Positions 16,741 to 25,328 are shown, numbered from the stretch's first letter. The stretch: DNA of 41,990 nt from Thermodesulfovibrionia bacterium (GCA_947258735.1 CAMYJJ010000002.1:1-41990); one strand, 5' to 3'. The notes: generated by a model from the letters alone, not told the origin. Program-made: numbers and translations.

Positions 16741-17394
16741 ATGATCGATCTTCATACACATAGTCTATTAAGTGACGGGGTGCTGCTTCCCACAGAACTG
16801 GTCCAGAGGGCCAATCATGCCGGATACAGGGCAATGGCCATTACCGATCACGTTGACAGGTCCAATATTGATTTAGCTGTGCCAAGGCTGGTTAAGGCCC
16901 TTGATGAACTTCAGGACCACACCCCTGTACAGGCAATTCCCGGAGCTGAAATAACCCATATTCCGCCGGCCCTTATTGGGATGCTGGTGAAAAAGGCACG
17001 GGAGCTCGGGGCCAGGATTGTGATAGTTCATGGTGAAACAGTTGCAGAGCCCGTCATTGCAGGAACAAACAGGGCAGCCATTGAATCTGGGGCTGATATC
17101 CTTTCACATCCGGGACTGATACGCATGGAGGACGCAGTGCTTGCGAGGGAAAAGGGCGTGGCCCTTGAGATCACAGCCAGGAAGGGGCATAGTTTGTCAA
17201 ATGGTCATGTTGCTAAGGTTGCGATGGCAGCAGGGGCAACCATGGTTATTAATACAGACGCTCATGCACCTGAAGACCTTATATCACGTGAACGGGCGGT
17301 CATAATACTGAGGTCTGCAGGTATTCCGGAAGAAAATATAGAGACGATCTTTGCTAATTCACAAAAACTGGTCGATAGCGTCGGGAGGAATTAG
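16741..17394 (+). CDS. PHP-domain phosphoesterase (histidinol-phosphatase-like)
   Basis: A 217-residue protein of the PHP family, trinuclear-metal phosphoesterases that include histidinol phosphatase HisK. Metal-ligand motifs in order: MIDLHTHSLLSDG, AITDHVD, GAEITH, IVIVHGE, LSHPGL and NTDAHAP near the C-terminus. The start is the ATG of MIDLHTHS; an in-frame ATG 60 bp upstream would add a segment overlapping the promoter. hisB here lacks a phosphatase domain and hisC-hisB lie 9 kb away, so this could supply histidinol phosphatase, though other phosphoesterase roles fit. The TPR gene follows with no gap (TAG then ATG). Confidence 0.88.
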   Translation: MIDLHTHSLLSDGVLLPTELVQRANHAGYRAMAITDHVDRSNIDLAVPRLVKALDELQDHTPVQAIPGAEITHIPPALIGMLVKKARELGARIVIVHGETVAEPVIAGTNRAAIESGADILSHPGLIRMEDAVLAREKGVALEITARKGHSLSNGHVAKVAMAAGATMVINTDAHAPEDLISRERAVIILRSAGIPEENIETIFANSQKLVDSVGRN

Positions 17395-18213
17395 ATGCCT
17401 AAGGTAATCAAGAAAAAGCCGCCGAAGAAAAAGCCTGTGCAGGAAGATGAAGTCAAGAGCGCTGCGTATCAGGCGCTGGATGTTATAAAGGAAAAACAGA
17501 AGGTGATCATCATAGGGGTGACTGTAATTGCTGTCATCGTTATTTTATTTATTGGTCTTTCATTATATTCCACCTCCCAATATAAAAAAGCCGGCAGGCT
17601 GCAGGTCGATGCAAACAGGTATTATTATGCAAGCACAGATACAGAGACTCCTGAAGAAGAACGACTTCAGCAGGCGATAGACCTGTACCAGCAGTCGCTT
17701 GATATTAAGGCAACTCCGATGGCGCTTTTTTATCTGGGAAACACCTATGTAAAGCAGGGTGATTATGAAAATGCAAAAAAAGAATACAACAGATTCATCA
17801 ATGAATTTAGCCGAGATGAGCTTATCCTGCCGCTTGTCTACCAAAAGCTTGCATCTGTTCATTTTAAACTGAATGAAAATGATCAGGCCCTGGAAGCAAT
17901 TAATAAACTTGCTGTCCTCAATAACGGCATTTTCAGAGACACGGCACTGATACTTGAGGCCAGATATCATGACACCAGTGGTGATGCTGACAAGGCCCTT
18001 GCCATGTATCAGGAGATCGTTGATACCTTCCCGACTTCCCCGTGGAGCGCTGAGGCTGCTTCAAAAGTTACCGCAGCTGCTAAAGAGGATGAATCACCGG
18101 TAACTGATGAGGAAAAAGAAGGGAAGACAGAAGAGGGGACTGCAAAAAAGCCTGCAGCACCCGTAGCAGGGAACCCTTCACCTGATACACCGGAGACACA
18201 GAAAAGTGAGTAA
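17395..18213 (+). CDS. Single-pass membrane protein with periplasmic TPR repeats
   Basis: A 272-residue protein: a very basic cytoplasmic start (MPKVIKKKPPKKKPVQED), one membrane helix at about residues 37-59 (VIIIGVTVIAVIVILFIGLS), then TPR repeats (about 95-225) recognisable in PMALFYLGNTYVKQGDYENAKKEYNRF, here cut into LGNTYVKQGDYENAKKEY, and in YHDTSGDADKALAMYQEI. The C-terminal 50 residues are Glu/Pro/Ala-rich and disordered. The topology resembles YfgM/YbgF-type envelope TPR proteins. The GGGAGG site sits inside the end of the PHP gene, so the two are translationally linked. Confidence 0.82.
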   Translation: MPKVIKKKPPKKKPVQEDEVKSAAYQALDVIKEKQKVIIIGVTVIAVIVILFIGLSLYSTSQYKKAGRLQVDANRYYYASTDTETPEEERLQQAIDLYQQSLDIKATPMALFYLGNTYVKQGDYENAKKEYNRFINEFSRDELILPLVYQKLASVHFKLNENDQALEAINKLAVLNNGIFRDTALILEARYHDTSGDADKALAMYQEIVDTFPTSPWSAEAASKVTAAAKEDESPVTDEEKEGKTEEGTAKKPAAPVAGNPSPDTPETQKSE

Positions 18214-18219
18214 TTCAGG

Positions 18220-19521
18220 CTAACTGCTGTTATATTTTTTAACGGTGTTTTTCAGGTCTTCCAGTTCCTTCCAGTCATATCCTCCATATAAAACACTGAA
18301 CACGGAGTTATTGGTCAGGAGAGGGTCCATCTCCTCATGTATTATTCCGCTCTCTATTAATTCGTGCCAGCACCGGGTATGAGGAATGGGAGAGAACTCG
18401 GTAAGATGGATTTTTACGTTAAGATGCTTAAGAAATGCGATACCTTCCTTCACTTCATCAAGATCCTGTCCGGGCAGGCCGTACATTAAATAAACCCCGA
18501 TATGATCTTTAGTAAATCCTGCGTCTTTCAAGCTTTTTATACTTTGGAGAAACATCTCTGATGAGATCTTGCCCCCTGTATCAGCCTGCCTGTTCATATC
18601 CACTGTTTCAAGGCTTAATCTCAGGGTAGTAAACCCTGCCTGTTTTAACAGCAGGGCCAAATCATCATCTATACACCGTGCATGGACTCCATTGGGGCAG
18701 TGAAACCTGACAGCCATTCCGGAGTGTATCACTTCTCTCAGGATAATTTTAATATGTGCATCTGCATGTACAAAAAGGGCATCATCATAAAATGCGAAGT
18801 CTCTGACGCCAAGGCCGTACAGGTCAGTAATCTCCTTGAACACCTCCAGAGGATTTCTTTGCACAAACTCCGGAGAAAGAAATGACGATGCACAGTACGA
18901 GCAGCTGTATGGACAGCCCCTGCCTGTCAATAAAGGAGCAAAGGGATACTCCCTGTATAGCCCCAATGTGTGGTATGGGCTCTGAACCTTTTGTTTTATA
19001 CATTCCAGACCAGCTCCCAGCATGACATTCTCAATATTGCTGTTGATGGGCCCTGTGTATATATGGTCTGCTCCGGAATGCTGCCCGGCATGTCGTTCGT
19101 ATAGACTTGCATATATACCGCCAAGTATCACAGGGACATGAGGGGAGAACTCTTTTACTATCTCTATAGCTTTCAGCACGCCGGGATACCAGTATGCCAT
19201 GATCGATGTGACGAATACCATGTCAAAAGGGGAGAATTGCTTTAACTGATTAGTAAATTCATCAATTGAAATGCCGTAGCGTGCATAATGTCTGGGAACG
19301 GTCCGGAGGGCTGCCGGCTTATCAACAATTTCCCTTGGGAACTTGCCTGTGCCATACCGCCTGTTTGTCCTGTATATGCCGGTACAGTCGATCATCCTAA
19401 ATGCAACGTCATACTGGCTGAGATACCCAGCAACCTGGAGGAGTCCAAGCGGCCTGGACCACAGATTAACAGCAGAGAAATCATAAATCCAGGGGTTTAT
19501 TAAGAGCAATGTTGAAGGCAT
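18220..19521 (-). CDS. B12-binding-domain radical SAM protein
   Basis: A 433-residue protein with an N-terminal cobalamin-binding-like Rossmann region (about 1-175: STLLLINPWIYDF, PLGLLQVAGYLSQ, VILGGIYASLY) and a radical SAM core. The 4Fe-4S motif is CPYSCSYC (C-x3-C-x2-C), with GVRDFAFYDDALF, LRLSLETVD and VYLMYGLPGQD as the later SAM and barrel elements. Class B members methylate unactivated carbons or phosphorus, or build cofactors and lipids; no substrate can be assigned. I favour the ATG at 19521 (MPSTLLLINP) over 19566; a cataat box lies 7 nt upstream of it and neither start has a Shine-Dalgarno. It is convergent with the TPR gene. Confidence 0.85.
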   Translation of the reverse strand: MPSTLLLINPWIYDFSAVNLWSRPLGLLQVAGYLSQYDVAFRMIDCTGIYRTNRRYGTGKFPREIVDKPAALRTVPRHYARYGISIDEFTNQLKQFSPFDMVFVTSIMAYWYPGVLKAIEIVKEFSPHVPVILGGIYASLYERHAGQHSGADHIYTGPINSNIENVMLGAGLECIKQKVQSPYHTLGLYREYPFAPLLTGRGCPYSCSYCASSFLSPEFVQRNPLEVFKEITDLYGLGVRDFAFYDDALFVHADAHIKIILREVIHSGMAVRFHCPNGVHARCIDDDLALLLKQAGFTTLRLSLETVDMNRQADTGGKISSEMFLQSIKSLKDAGFTKDHIGVYLMYGLPGQDLDEVKEGIAFLKHLNVKIHLTEFSPIPHTRCWHELIESGIIHEEMDPLLTNNSVFSVLYGGYDWKELEDLKNTVKKYNSS

Positions 19522-19593
19522 ATGTTTTATTATGTTATCACGCCTGTATTCTGTACGAACAGTCATCGTTCTATTGATGGAATGTCAGGAGAT

Positions 19594-19621
19594 TTGATGA
19601 TACATATTATTATGCTATAAT
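19594..19621 (+). promoter_or_regulatory. Promoter of the DUF2914 gene
   Basis: ttgatg (19594-19599), a 16-bp spacer and a perfect tataat (19616-19621), 47 bp before the ATG at 19669. Confidence 0.5.
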
Positions 19622-19668
19622 CACGACATAACCTTATATTTTAATATGCCTGAAGAGGGGGTAGTGCC

Positions 19669-20097
19669 ATGAAAAAATATTCATTTTGCCTGCTGACCAT
19701 GATCCTGTTCATGATATATGCTGTGTCTCTCCATGCTGCAGCTGCATTGCAGGCAACGGCAGAAAAAAACGCTCCTTTATTTTCCATTTCCCGGATGCTC
19801 ATTGCCGGCAGCATAGAGAACAGAGAACCTGTAGGCGCTGTGAGTGCGTACTCTGCATCCACCGAAAAGGTCTACTGCTTTTTGGAGGCAGCAGATATCA
19901 GGGAGAACACCGAGGTCAGTTTTGTCTGGTATTACGAAAATAAAAGGATGGCAATAGTTAGTCTGCCGCTTAATAAGGGCCTCAAATGGCGCACGTACTC
20001 CAGCAAGAGACTGGGGGGATTAACAGGGGAATGGAAGGTAGAGCTACATGACGCCAATGGCAACGTGGCCTACGAAGTGGGTTTTACCGTCGAATAA
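19669..20097 (+). CDS. Secreted DUF2914-domain protein
   Basis: A 142-residue protein with a cleavable signal peptide (basic MKKYSFCLL, hydrophobic to about residue 24, likely cut after an Ala-rich stretch). The mature region matches the DUF2914 pattern as I remember it: ENREPVGAVSAYSASTEKVYCF, here in the pieces ENREPVGAV and EKVYCFLEA, then FVWYYENKRMAIVSLPL, KWRTYSSKRL and LTGEWKVELHDANGNV. The domain is of unknown function, periplasmic, beta-sandwich-like. An AGAGGGGG stretch lies just upstream of the start. It is divergent from the radical SAM gene. Confidence 0.8.
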   Translation: MKKYSFCLLTMILFMIYAVSLHAAAALQATAEKNAPLFSISRMLIAGSIENREPVGAVSAYSASTEKVYCFLEAADIRENTEVSFVWYYENKRMAIVSLPLNKGLKWRTYSSKRLGGLTGEWKVELHDANGNVAYEVGFTVE

Positions 20098-20275
20098 CAT
20101 CGTACAGGACTAACGCCAGGGCAGCACGAACGTCAATACTGCTACCATCCATGTTTCCATGGCATGTATTATTGCTGTTGCAGATCATACTTGTTAAAAT
20201 TTACGTAATAGCTTAACGGTAATCATTCATTGCACTGCACACAAAATTGTATCTATATCATGAAAGGAAAATACT

Positions 20276-20782
20276 ATGGCTGATCAAACGTTGAAAAACC
20301 TGAAAGAGGCATTTGCAGGAGAATCACAGGCTAACCGGAGATATGTTGCCTTTGCACAGAAGGCCGAAGAGGAAGGGTTTAAGAACCTTGCCCGTTTGTT
20401 CAGGGCAATAGCGGAATCCGAGACGATTCATGCCATTAATCATCTAAAAAGCATGAGCGGGATAAAGTCTTCCATCGAAAATGTAGAGAACGCTTTTAAA
20501 GGTGAAACAGATGAATGCACAAGCATGTACCCCATGTTTATTGACCAGGCCAAACGCGATGCAAACAATGATGCCTTTAAATCATTTTTCTGGGCAAATG
20601 AGGCGGAGAAGGTGCATGCAGATTTTTATGAAAAGGCCATGGATGCCCTCAAAAAGGGAGAGGATGTTCTGGTAGATGACATCCATGTCTGCTCTGTGTG
20701 CGGCAACACGGTAGAGGGAGCCCTTCCGGACAGATGCCCGGTCTGCGGTGAAGGGAAAGAGAAATATGAAAAGGTCAGCTGA
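20276..20782 (+). CDS. Rubrerythrin
   Basis: Rubrerythrin is a cytoplasmic diiron peroxidase that removes hydrogen peroxide in anaerobes. The 168-residue protein has the ferritin-like four-helix domain with EXXH-type iron ligands (FAGESQANRRYVAFAQKAEEEG, read as ESQANRRY and AESETIHAINH; then ANEAEKVHADFYEKA) and a C-terminal rubredoxin-like domain with two Cys pairs, CSVCGN and CPVCGE. Length is slightly below the 190-residue classical form. It lies 24 bp upstream of malate dehydrogenase and may be co-transcribed with it. Confidence 0.95.
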   Translation: MADQTLKNLKEAFAGESQANRRYVAFAQKAEEEGFKNLARLFRAIAESETIHAINHLKSMSGIKSSIENVENAFKGETDECTSMYPMFIDQAKRDANNDAFKSFFWANEAEKVHADFYEKAMDALKKGEDVLVDDIHVCSVCGNTVEGALPDRCPVCGEGKEKYEKVS

Positions 20783-20806
20783 TAATTTGCAGGCAGGTGA
20801 AATAGT

Positions 20807-21862
20807 ATGAGCCAGGGACCGCCTGCAATATGTAAGGTCTGGGACCGGATCAGGGAACGGGACAGGATCGGTGTATGGGGGTTTGGAAATGTGTCCACCG
20901 ATGTTGTGCAGTCTCTGGTAGAACAGGGGATTGGTAAGGAGATTGTCTTTTATGGACGCCCAAAGGGTGATTATCCCAATCGTGCCGGTGCCTGGGTCGA
21001 CGACCTGAAGGCAAATACCATGAGAAGCCCCCGCATCCTGGGAACGAACCGGGTTGAGGACATGGCCGGGCTTGATGTCATATTCATTGGTGTCGGGGTC
21101 CCGAGAAAAGAAGGGCAGAGCCGAAGTGATCTCCTTGAAATAAATGTAGATGTTATCGCGCGTACCTCCGAGGAAATCCGCAAACTGTACGAAAGCTGTT
21201 CTGCCACGGATTTCCCCATATTGGTTTATATGGGCAATCCTGTAACAGCAATGACCTGGGTCGGTTACAAAGTTACCGGCTTTCCCCGTTCCCATGTTAT
21301 GGGACAGGCTGGCAACCTTGATTCCCGGAGAATCTGCAGCGCGATTTCAGAATTGTTCGGGTTGTCCGGACATGATATGCGCGGGATTGTATTCGGTGAT
21401 CATGGGGATTCAATGGTAGCAAGCCCCCGGTTTTTTTCAGTAGGAGGTATCCCGCTTGATGAGTTTGCCCGCATGCAGAATATGGAAGCAGACAAGATTA
21501 CCGACGTTATCAATACAGCAAAAAAGGGAGGCACCCATTTTGTCAATGAGACAGGCCGGAGCGCCTCAGCCGGCCCTGCACGGGCAGCATGTGAAATGCT
21601 CCGCTGTATTGTGCGGGGACAGCCTGAGGTCCAGCCCGTCGTTGCGATTATTGAAAATGAATACGGCCTTCTTAAGCCAGGGGACGGGCTGGATTCAATG
21701 AGTTTTGGCGTACCGGCAAAGATCGGACGCAATGGCGTTGAAGATATTTATGAGCTGCCGGTTGATGATTTACAGGAGCAGATGCATGAATCAGCAGCGC
21801 ATATCAAGGAAGATATTAAGATTGCTGCTGCTGTGCTTAAGGAAAAATATTCTATTGGGTAA
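20807..21862 (+). CDS. mdh: Malate dehydrogenase (LDH/MDH superfamily)
   Basis: This enzyme oxidises malate to oxaloacetate with NAD. The 351-residue protein shows the mobile-loop motif GVPRKEGQSRSDLLEIN, where the Arg after Pro marks malate rather than lactate specificity, then VMGQAGNLDSRRI (catalytic Asp and substrate Arg) and VFGDHGDSMV (catalytic His). The nucleotide-binding loop is GFGNVS (25-30), with Ser in place of the usual third Gly. There are about 20 extra N-terminal and 20 extra C-terminal residues compared with typical bacterial MDH. Citrate synthase and aconitase are 6-10 kb away on the other strand. Confidence 0.9.
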   Translation: MSQGPPAICKVWDRIRERDRIGVWGFGNVSTDVVQSLVEQGIGKEIVFYGRPKGDYPNRAGAWVDDLKANTMRSPRILGTNRVEDMAGLDVIFIGVGVPRKEGQSRSDLLEINVDVIARTSEEIRKLYESCSATDFPILVYMGNPVTAMTWVGYKVTGFPRSHVMGQAGNLDSRRICSAISELFGLSGHDMRGIVFGDHGDSMVASPRFFSVGGIPLDEFARMQNMEADKITDVINTAKKGGTHFVNETGRSASAGPARAACEMLRCIVRGQPEVQPVVAIIENEYGLLKPGDGLDSMSFGVPAKIGRNGVEDIYELPVDDLQEQMHESAAHIKEDIKIAAAVLKEKYSIG

Positions 21863-21867
21863 TGAGA

Positions 21868-22033
21868 GTCTGTGTATAAAGTCACCCTTTAGGCCGTCAT
21901 TCCCGCAGTTTGTTGAGCGGGAATCCAGTCTTTTCAATAGGTTCTGGATGCCCGATTAAAGACCCCTGCTTACTGACTGCTGGGGCAGGCTTCGGGCATG
22001 ACAAATCCCCAGAAAACCAGTTTATACACTGAC
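21868..22033. repeat. MITE-like palindromic element, family A copy 3
   Basis: A 166-bp element with terminal inverted repeats gtctgtgtataaa (21868-21880) and tttatacactgac (22021-22033), 12 of 13 complementary. Inside are ccgtcattcccgca and ttcgggcatgac arms plus gcgggaatccag and tctggatgcccga, as in the element at 1234. It fills the gap between mdh and the glutamate dehydrogenase gene and ends 25 bp before the latter's ATG, so it must carry or replace part of that promoter. Confidence 0.7.
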
Positions 22034-22058
22034 CTTGATTACGGAGGACCAGCTAATC

Positions 22059-23330
22059 ATGAGCAAAAACCATGAGAGGATCCACACTGACGAAAATAAG
22101 CTATGTCATTTCTGCGTAAGTGAGCTTGAGAGCATATATGCTGAACTGAAGTTAACAGAGGCAGAACTTGAGATTCTCAGCATGCCCCGGCATATTTTTA
22201 CCGTTCATTTCCCGGTGCAACTCGCCAATGGTTCAACAAAGATGTTTGTCGGCCACAGGGTGCGGTTCAATGATGCACGAGGGCCTTCAAAGGGCGGGAT
22301 CAGGTTTCACCCTGCACTTACTGTGGAGCATGTCAGTGACCTTGCCTTTCTTATGTCTCTCAAGTGTGCGGTTATTAATATCCCTTTTGGAGGGGCCAAG
22401 GGAGGAGTGGTGGTGAATCCCAAGGAATTAACCAGGGGAGAACTTGAACTTTTAACCAGGGCATATGTTCGGGAGATAGCTGATTTCATAGGCCCTTTCA
22501 AGGACATTCCTGCACCGGACGTCTATACTGATGAAAAAGTCATGGTATGGATTCTGGATGAATATGAACATCTGAAGCGTGAACATGTTCCGGCAGTGGT
22601 AACCGGTAAACCAGTGGAACTGGGGGGAATAAAGGCGCGTAACTATTCAACTTCATTGGGCGGCATATATGTACTGGAAAAGGCCATGAACATAATGGGT
22701 TTGAACACATCTGATGTCCGTGTTGCGGTCCAGGGATTTGGGAATGTAGGGGAAAATGCGGCCCGTATTCTCCATGATATGGGATGTAAAGTTATTGCTG
22801 TCAGTGACTCAAGGGGAGGGATAATTGACCAGGACGGGCTGAACATCCCTGAACTGAGAAACTATAAAAAAACAGAGGGAAGGGTTGATGGGTTTCCCGG
22901 GTCTGAGAGTATCTCCAATGATGACCTGCTGATTTCTGACTGTGATATCCTTGTCCCTGCTGCCTTATCTAACCAGATCGATGGAAGCAATGCCAGGAAG
23001 ATTAAGGCAAACATTGTGCTTGAGCTTGCCAATGCTCCGACTGACACAGAAGCTGATATTATATTGTTTGACAGGTCGGTCATGGTCATTCCTGATGTTC
23101 TGGCCAATGCAGGGGGGGTAGCCGGGAGTTATCTTGAGTGGATCCAGAATCTGAACAATGACTACTGGGAGCATGAAAGGGTGTTGGATAAGCTGAAGAG
23201 TATTATGATCTCTGCATTTGATGAAGTATATGCCATATGTATGGAAGAAACGACCCCGATGCGAAAGGCAGCTTATAAAATTGCAATCAAAAGAATCCTT
23301 TCTGCTGAACGACTCAGGGGTAATCTCTAA
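22059..23330 (+). CDS. gdhA: Glutamate dehydrogenase (Glu/Leu/Phe/Val dehydrogenase family)
   Basis: This enzyme interconverts glutamate with 2-oxoglutarate and ammonia. The 423-residue protein has RGPSKGGIRFHP (substrate Lys), PFGGAKGGVVVNP (catalytic Lys region), DIPAPDVYTDEKVMVWI, and the Rossmann motif VAVQGFGNVGENAARIL, ending with VIPDVLANAGGVAGSYLEW. The hexameric type I length fits. I chose the ATG at 22059; a TTG at 22035 is in frame but lies before the GGAGG site. A Ser/Thr position that separates glutamate from leucine dehydrogenase was not resolved by eye, so leucine dehydrogenase is a minor alternative. Confidence 0.92.
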   Translation: MSKNHERIHTDENKLCHFCVSELESIYAELKLTEAELEILSMPRHIFTVHFPVQLANGSTKMFVGHRVRFNDARGPSKGGIRFHPALTVEHVSDLAFLMSLKCAVINIPFGGAKGGVVVNPKELTRGELELLTRAYVREIADFIGPFKDIPAPDVYTDEKVMVWILDEYEHLKREHVPAVVTGKPVELGGIKARNYSTSLGGIYVLEKAMNIMGLNTSDVRVAVQGFGNVGENAARILHDMGCKVIAVSDSRGGIIDQDGLNIPELRNYKKTEGRVDGFPGSESISNDDLLISDCDILVPAALSNQIDGSNARKIKANIVLELANAPTDTEADIILFDRSVMVIPDVLANAGGVAGSYLEWIQNLNNDYWEHERVLDKLKSIMISAFDEVYAICMEETTPMRKAAYKIAIKRILSAERLRGNL

Positions 23331-23374
23331 ATTTCAAATCCTCGCATATTGAGTCCGAAATATAGATAAAGGTA

Positions 23375-23410
23375 AACAAAAAAGCAGAGTCACTGCTGAC
23401 CCTGCTTTTA
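23375..23410. terminator. Bidirectional rho-independent terminator
   Basis: The stem aaagcag-a-gtca / tgac-c-ctgcttt (23381-23408) gives 11 pairs plus one internal wobble or mismatch, with a 4-nt loop. It is followed by a T-run on the minus strand (T6) and a shorter one on the plus strand. It lies between the convergent gdhA and the small basic gene and should stop both. Confidence 0.75.
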
Positions 23411-23429
23411 TCTTAAGGAAATTATAATT

Positions 23430-23585
23430 TCAGGCTATTTTCTTTTTTGGCCTTTTGCGTGCCTTAAGATCTGAAATGTCTGACCTGTGTTTAATCTGGG
23501 TCAATACATTAGTTACACCCTGACAAAACTGCTCAATATCCGTGTCTGTCAGATTCTTGCTCTTTGTCCTCCTCGATTTGGTCAT
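23430..23585 (-). CDS. Small basic protein (51 residues), function unknown
   Basis: I do not recognise this gene. The protein starts MTKSRRTKSKNLTDTDIEQF and ends RKRPKKKIA; both ends are rich in Lys/Arg, with a central amphipathic segment (FCQGVTNVLTQIKHRSDI). A GGGAGGG Shine-Dalgarno seven bases before the ATG at 23585 supports this start over one nine codons upstream. Its own terminator follows. The charge suggests nucleic-acid or ribosome binding, which is inference only. Confidence 0.6.
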   Translation of the reverse strand: MTKSRRTKSKNLTDTDIEQFCQGVTNVLTQIKHRSDISDLKARKRPKKKIA

Positions 23586-23724
23586 AATGTCCCTCCCGTT
23601 TGGTATTTTCACTTATATTATAACAGGTTGAAGTGAAGAAAACATGAAGAACCTGCAAAAAAGCTATAATTCAGGGGGTTATGTGAACTGGGTAATAATG
23701 ACTAGTATTATGCACATATGATAA

Positions 23725-24573
23725 TTACTCATTGACCTTTGCATTGCGGTTCTGGAAATATGCGTCGCGGACAGCAGTGTAAGGATCAATCGCTGCCTCT
23801 TTGAGGATTTCATAATCATGGACATTAAATGAAAACCCGTTCATATGCTCATATGCATAAATTCCCAGAGAAAGTTCCTGCGGTTCTATGTATCCAATTG
23901 GATACAGAAACAGATCACCAAGCAGGCCAAAAGAATCCCGGATTGATGACGGACCCAGAAAGGGAAGGACAAAATAAGGACCGTGTCCCAGATGGTACGT
24001 TCCCAATGTTTGACCGAAATCTTCGTCTTTACTTTCCAGTCCATACCCATCTTTTGCAACGTCAAGGAAACCAACCACTCCCAGCGTTGAATTAATGCCG
24101 AACCTGAGCAGCTCTGTTCCGGCTGATTTAAATTTAAACTGCAGTAAACTGTTTACAAAGCGGATCGGCATGGAAATGTTAAGGAAGAAATTGTTTATGA
24201 CGGCCCTGACATCCTTATGTATGATCTTTGCATAGCCTTTTGTGACCGGCTGTGCCACAAGGAAGTAAAACCGGTCATTAAATGCAAACATTGCCCTGTT
24301 CCATCCATGCAGCGGGTCATTGATCATGGGAGCAGTCTCTTCATCATCTTCAAGAAAGAAGAGTTCATCATCGGTCATGTTCTCTTCAGCTGGTTCTTTT
24401 TCCTGTTGCTCCGGAATGTTCTGTACAGTCTTATCATGTATCTGACGGGATTGATCTTCCGTCAATGCAGGGGATGCTGATTGTCCGGTATGGGCACATC
24501 CTGTAATGCCCGGGAGCAGTATGATGAATAAACATACATAGAGTTTTATGAGGTGGTTAGGGATATGTGACAA
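23725..24573 (-). CDS. mlaA: Outer-membrane lipid-asymmetry lipoprotein MlaA (VacJ)
   Basis: MlaA sits in the outer membrane and removes misplaced phospholipids from the outer leaflet, handing them to MlaC. The 282-residue protein has a signal peptide ending in lipobox ITGC (Cys26), an acidic Glu/Asp-rich linker (about 50-80), then the VacJ domain: DPLHGWNRAMFAFNDRFY, read as DPLHGWNRAMF and NDRFYFLV, RFGINSTLGVVGFLDVA, DFGQTLGTYHLGHGPYFVLP and GPSSIRDSFG. It is the last gene of the minus-strand mla block, 16 bp after mlaC. Confidence 0.94.
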   Translation of the reverse strand: MSHIPNHLIKLYVCLFIILLPGITGCAHTGQSASPALTEDQSRQIHDKTVQNIPEQQEKEPAEENMTDDELFFLEDDEETAPMINDPLHGWNRAMFAFNDRFYFLVAQPVTKGYAKIIHKDVRAVINNFFLNISMPIRFVNSLLQFKFKSAGTELLRFGINSTLGVVGFLDVAKDGYGLESKDEDFGQTLGTYHLGHGPYFVLPFLGPSSIRDSFGLLGDLFLYPIGYIEPQELSLGIYAYEHMNGFSFNVHDYEILKEAAIDPYTAVRDAYFQNRNAKVNE

Positions 24574-24589
24574 TTATATTCCTTCCTGC

Positions 24590-25183
24590 CTATATTTCTC
24601 CGACCTTTTTTCTCATGGTCTGCAGCAGTTCATCAGGTGTCTGTGTGGCAAGTATCTCCCTGAATTGGGTCCTGTAATTTTTTATAAGGCTGACACCTTC
24701 AATAATAACGTCATACACCCTCCATTGGTCATTCTGCCGGAGCATTCTGTAATGCATGGGGATCTCAATATTGCCACTCACAATATGGCTCTGTACCTCA
24801 ACCCTTGTTTTGGAGAGAGACCGTTCTTTAATAAAAACCGCCTTTTCATCGGTGTAATCAAGGATTTTACTAATGTAAGCATTCTCAAGCATTGATCGCA
24901 ACAGTCTGGTAAACTCCTTTTGCTGGTCCTTAGTCAGCTTTTTCCAGTTTTTCCCCAGTGTTGCCTTGGACATTGACGTAAAATCAAACATCCTGCCCGC
25001 AATCTTTTTTATTTCATCTTTTTTTGCACTATCAGACCGGTCCGGCGTATCAGAGGAAGTGTTCAATACACCCATGACTTCGTCCACATGGGCCTTGACC
25101 GTGTCAGTTGCGTCTCCTGCATATGTTCTCAACGGCACTACCAGTATCAATAATATGATCACTCCAACGTATTTAAGCTTCAT
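24590..25183 (-). CDS. mlaC: Periplasmic phospholipid shuttle MlaC
   Basis: MlaC carries phospholipids between MlaA and the inner-membrane MlaFED complex. The 197-residue protein has a signal peptide (MKLKYVGVIILLILVVPLRTYA, cut near residue 22) and family motifs FDFTSMSKATLGKNWKKL, seen as MFDFTSMSKATLGKNW, then EFTRLLRSMLENAYISKI, HYRMLRQNDQWRVYDVIIEGVSL at the pieces MHYRML and WRVYDVIIEGVSLI, and FREILA near the C-terminus. It is separated from mlaD by a family B repeat of about 100 bp, yet strand and order suggest one operon. Confidence 0.94.
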   Translation of the reverse strand: MKLKYVGVIILLILVVPLRTYAGDATDTVKAHVDEVMGVLNTSSDTPDRSDSAKKDEIKKIAGRMFDFTSMSKATLGKNWKKLTKDQQKEFTRLLRSMLENAYISKILDYTDEKAVFIKERSLSKTRVEVQSHIVSGNIEIPMHYRMLRQNDQWRVYDVIIEGVSLIKNYRTQFREILATQTPDELLQTMRKKVGEI

Positions 25184-25227
25184 TTATTCTCCTTTACAAT
25201 CCGATAATTCGGTAATGGCCAGCGTAT

Positions 25228-25328
25228 GTCATGCTGATTTTATTTCAGCATCTCTTACCAGTCATTTGCGTAGATATCTTTTAGATCCTGAAACACGCCA
25301 GCCTGTCAGCAGACAGGTTCAGGATGAC
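25228..25328. repeat. Dispersed palindromic element, family B copy 2
   Basis: Words gtcatgctgattttatttcagcat and agatcctgaaacacgcc...ggttcaggatgac match the order seen in family B at 1691 and 34472; outer ends are less clear here. It is inserted between mlaD and mlaC, inside the presumed operon, where it could act as a processing site or attenuator. Confidence 0.55.
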
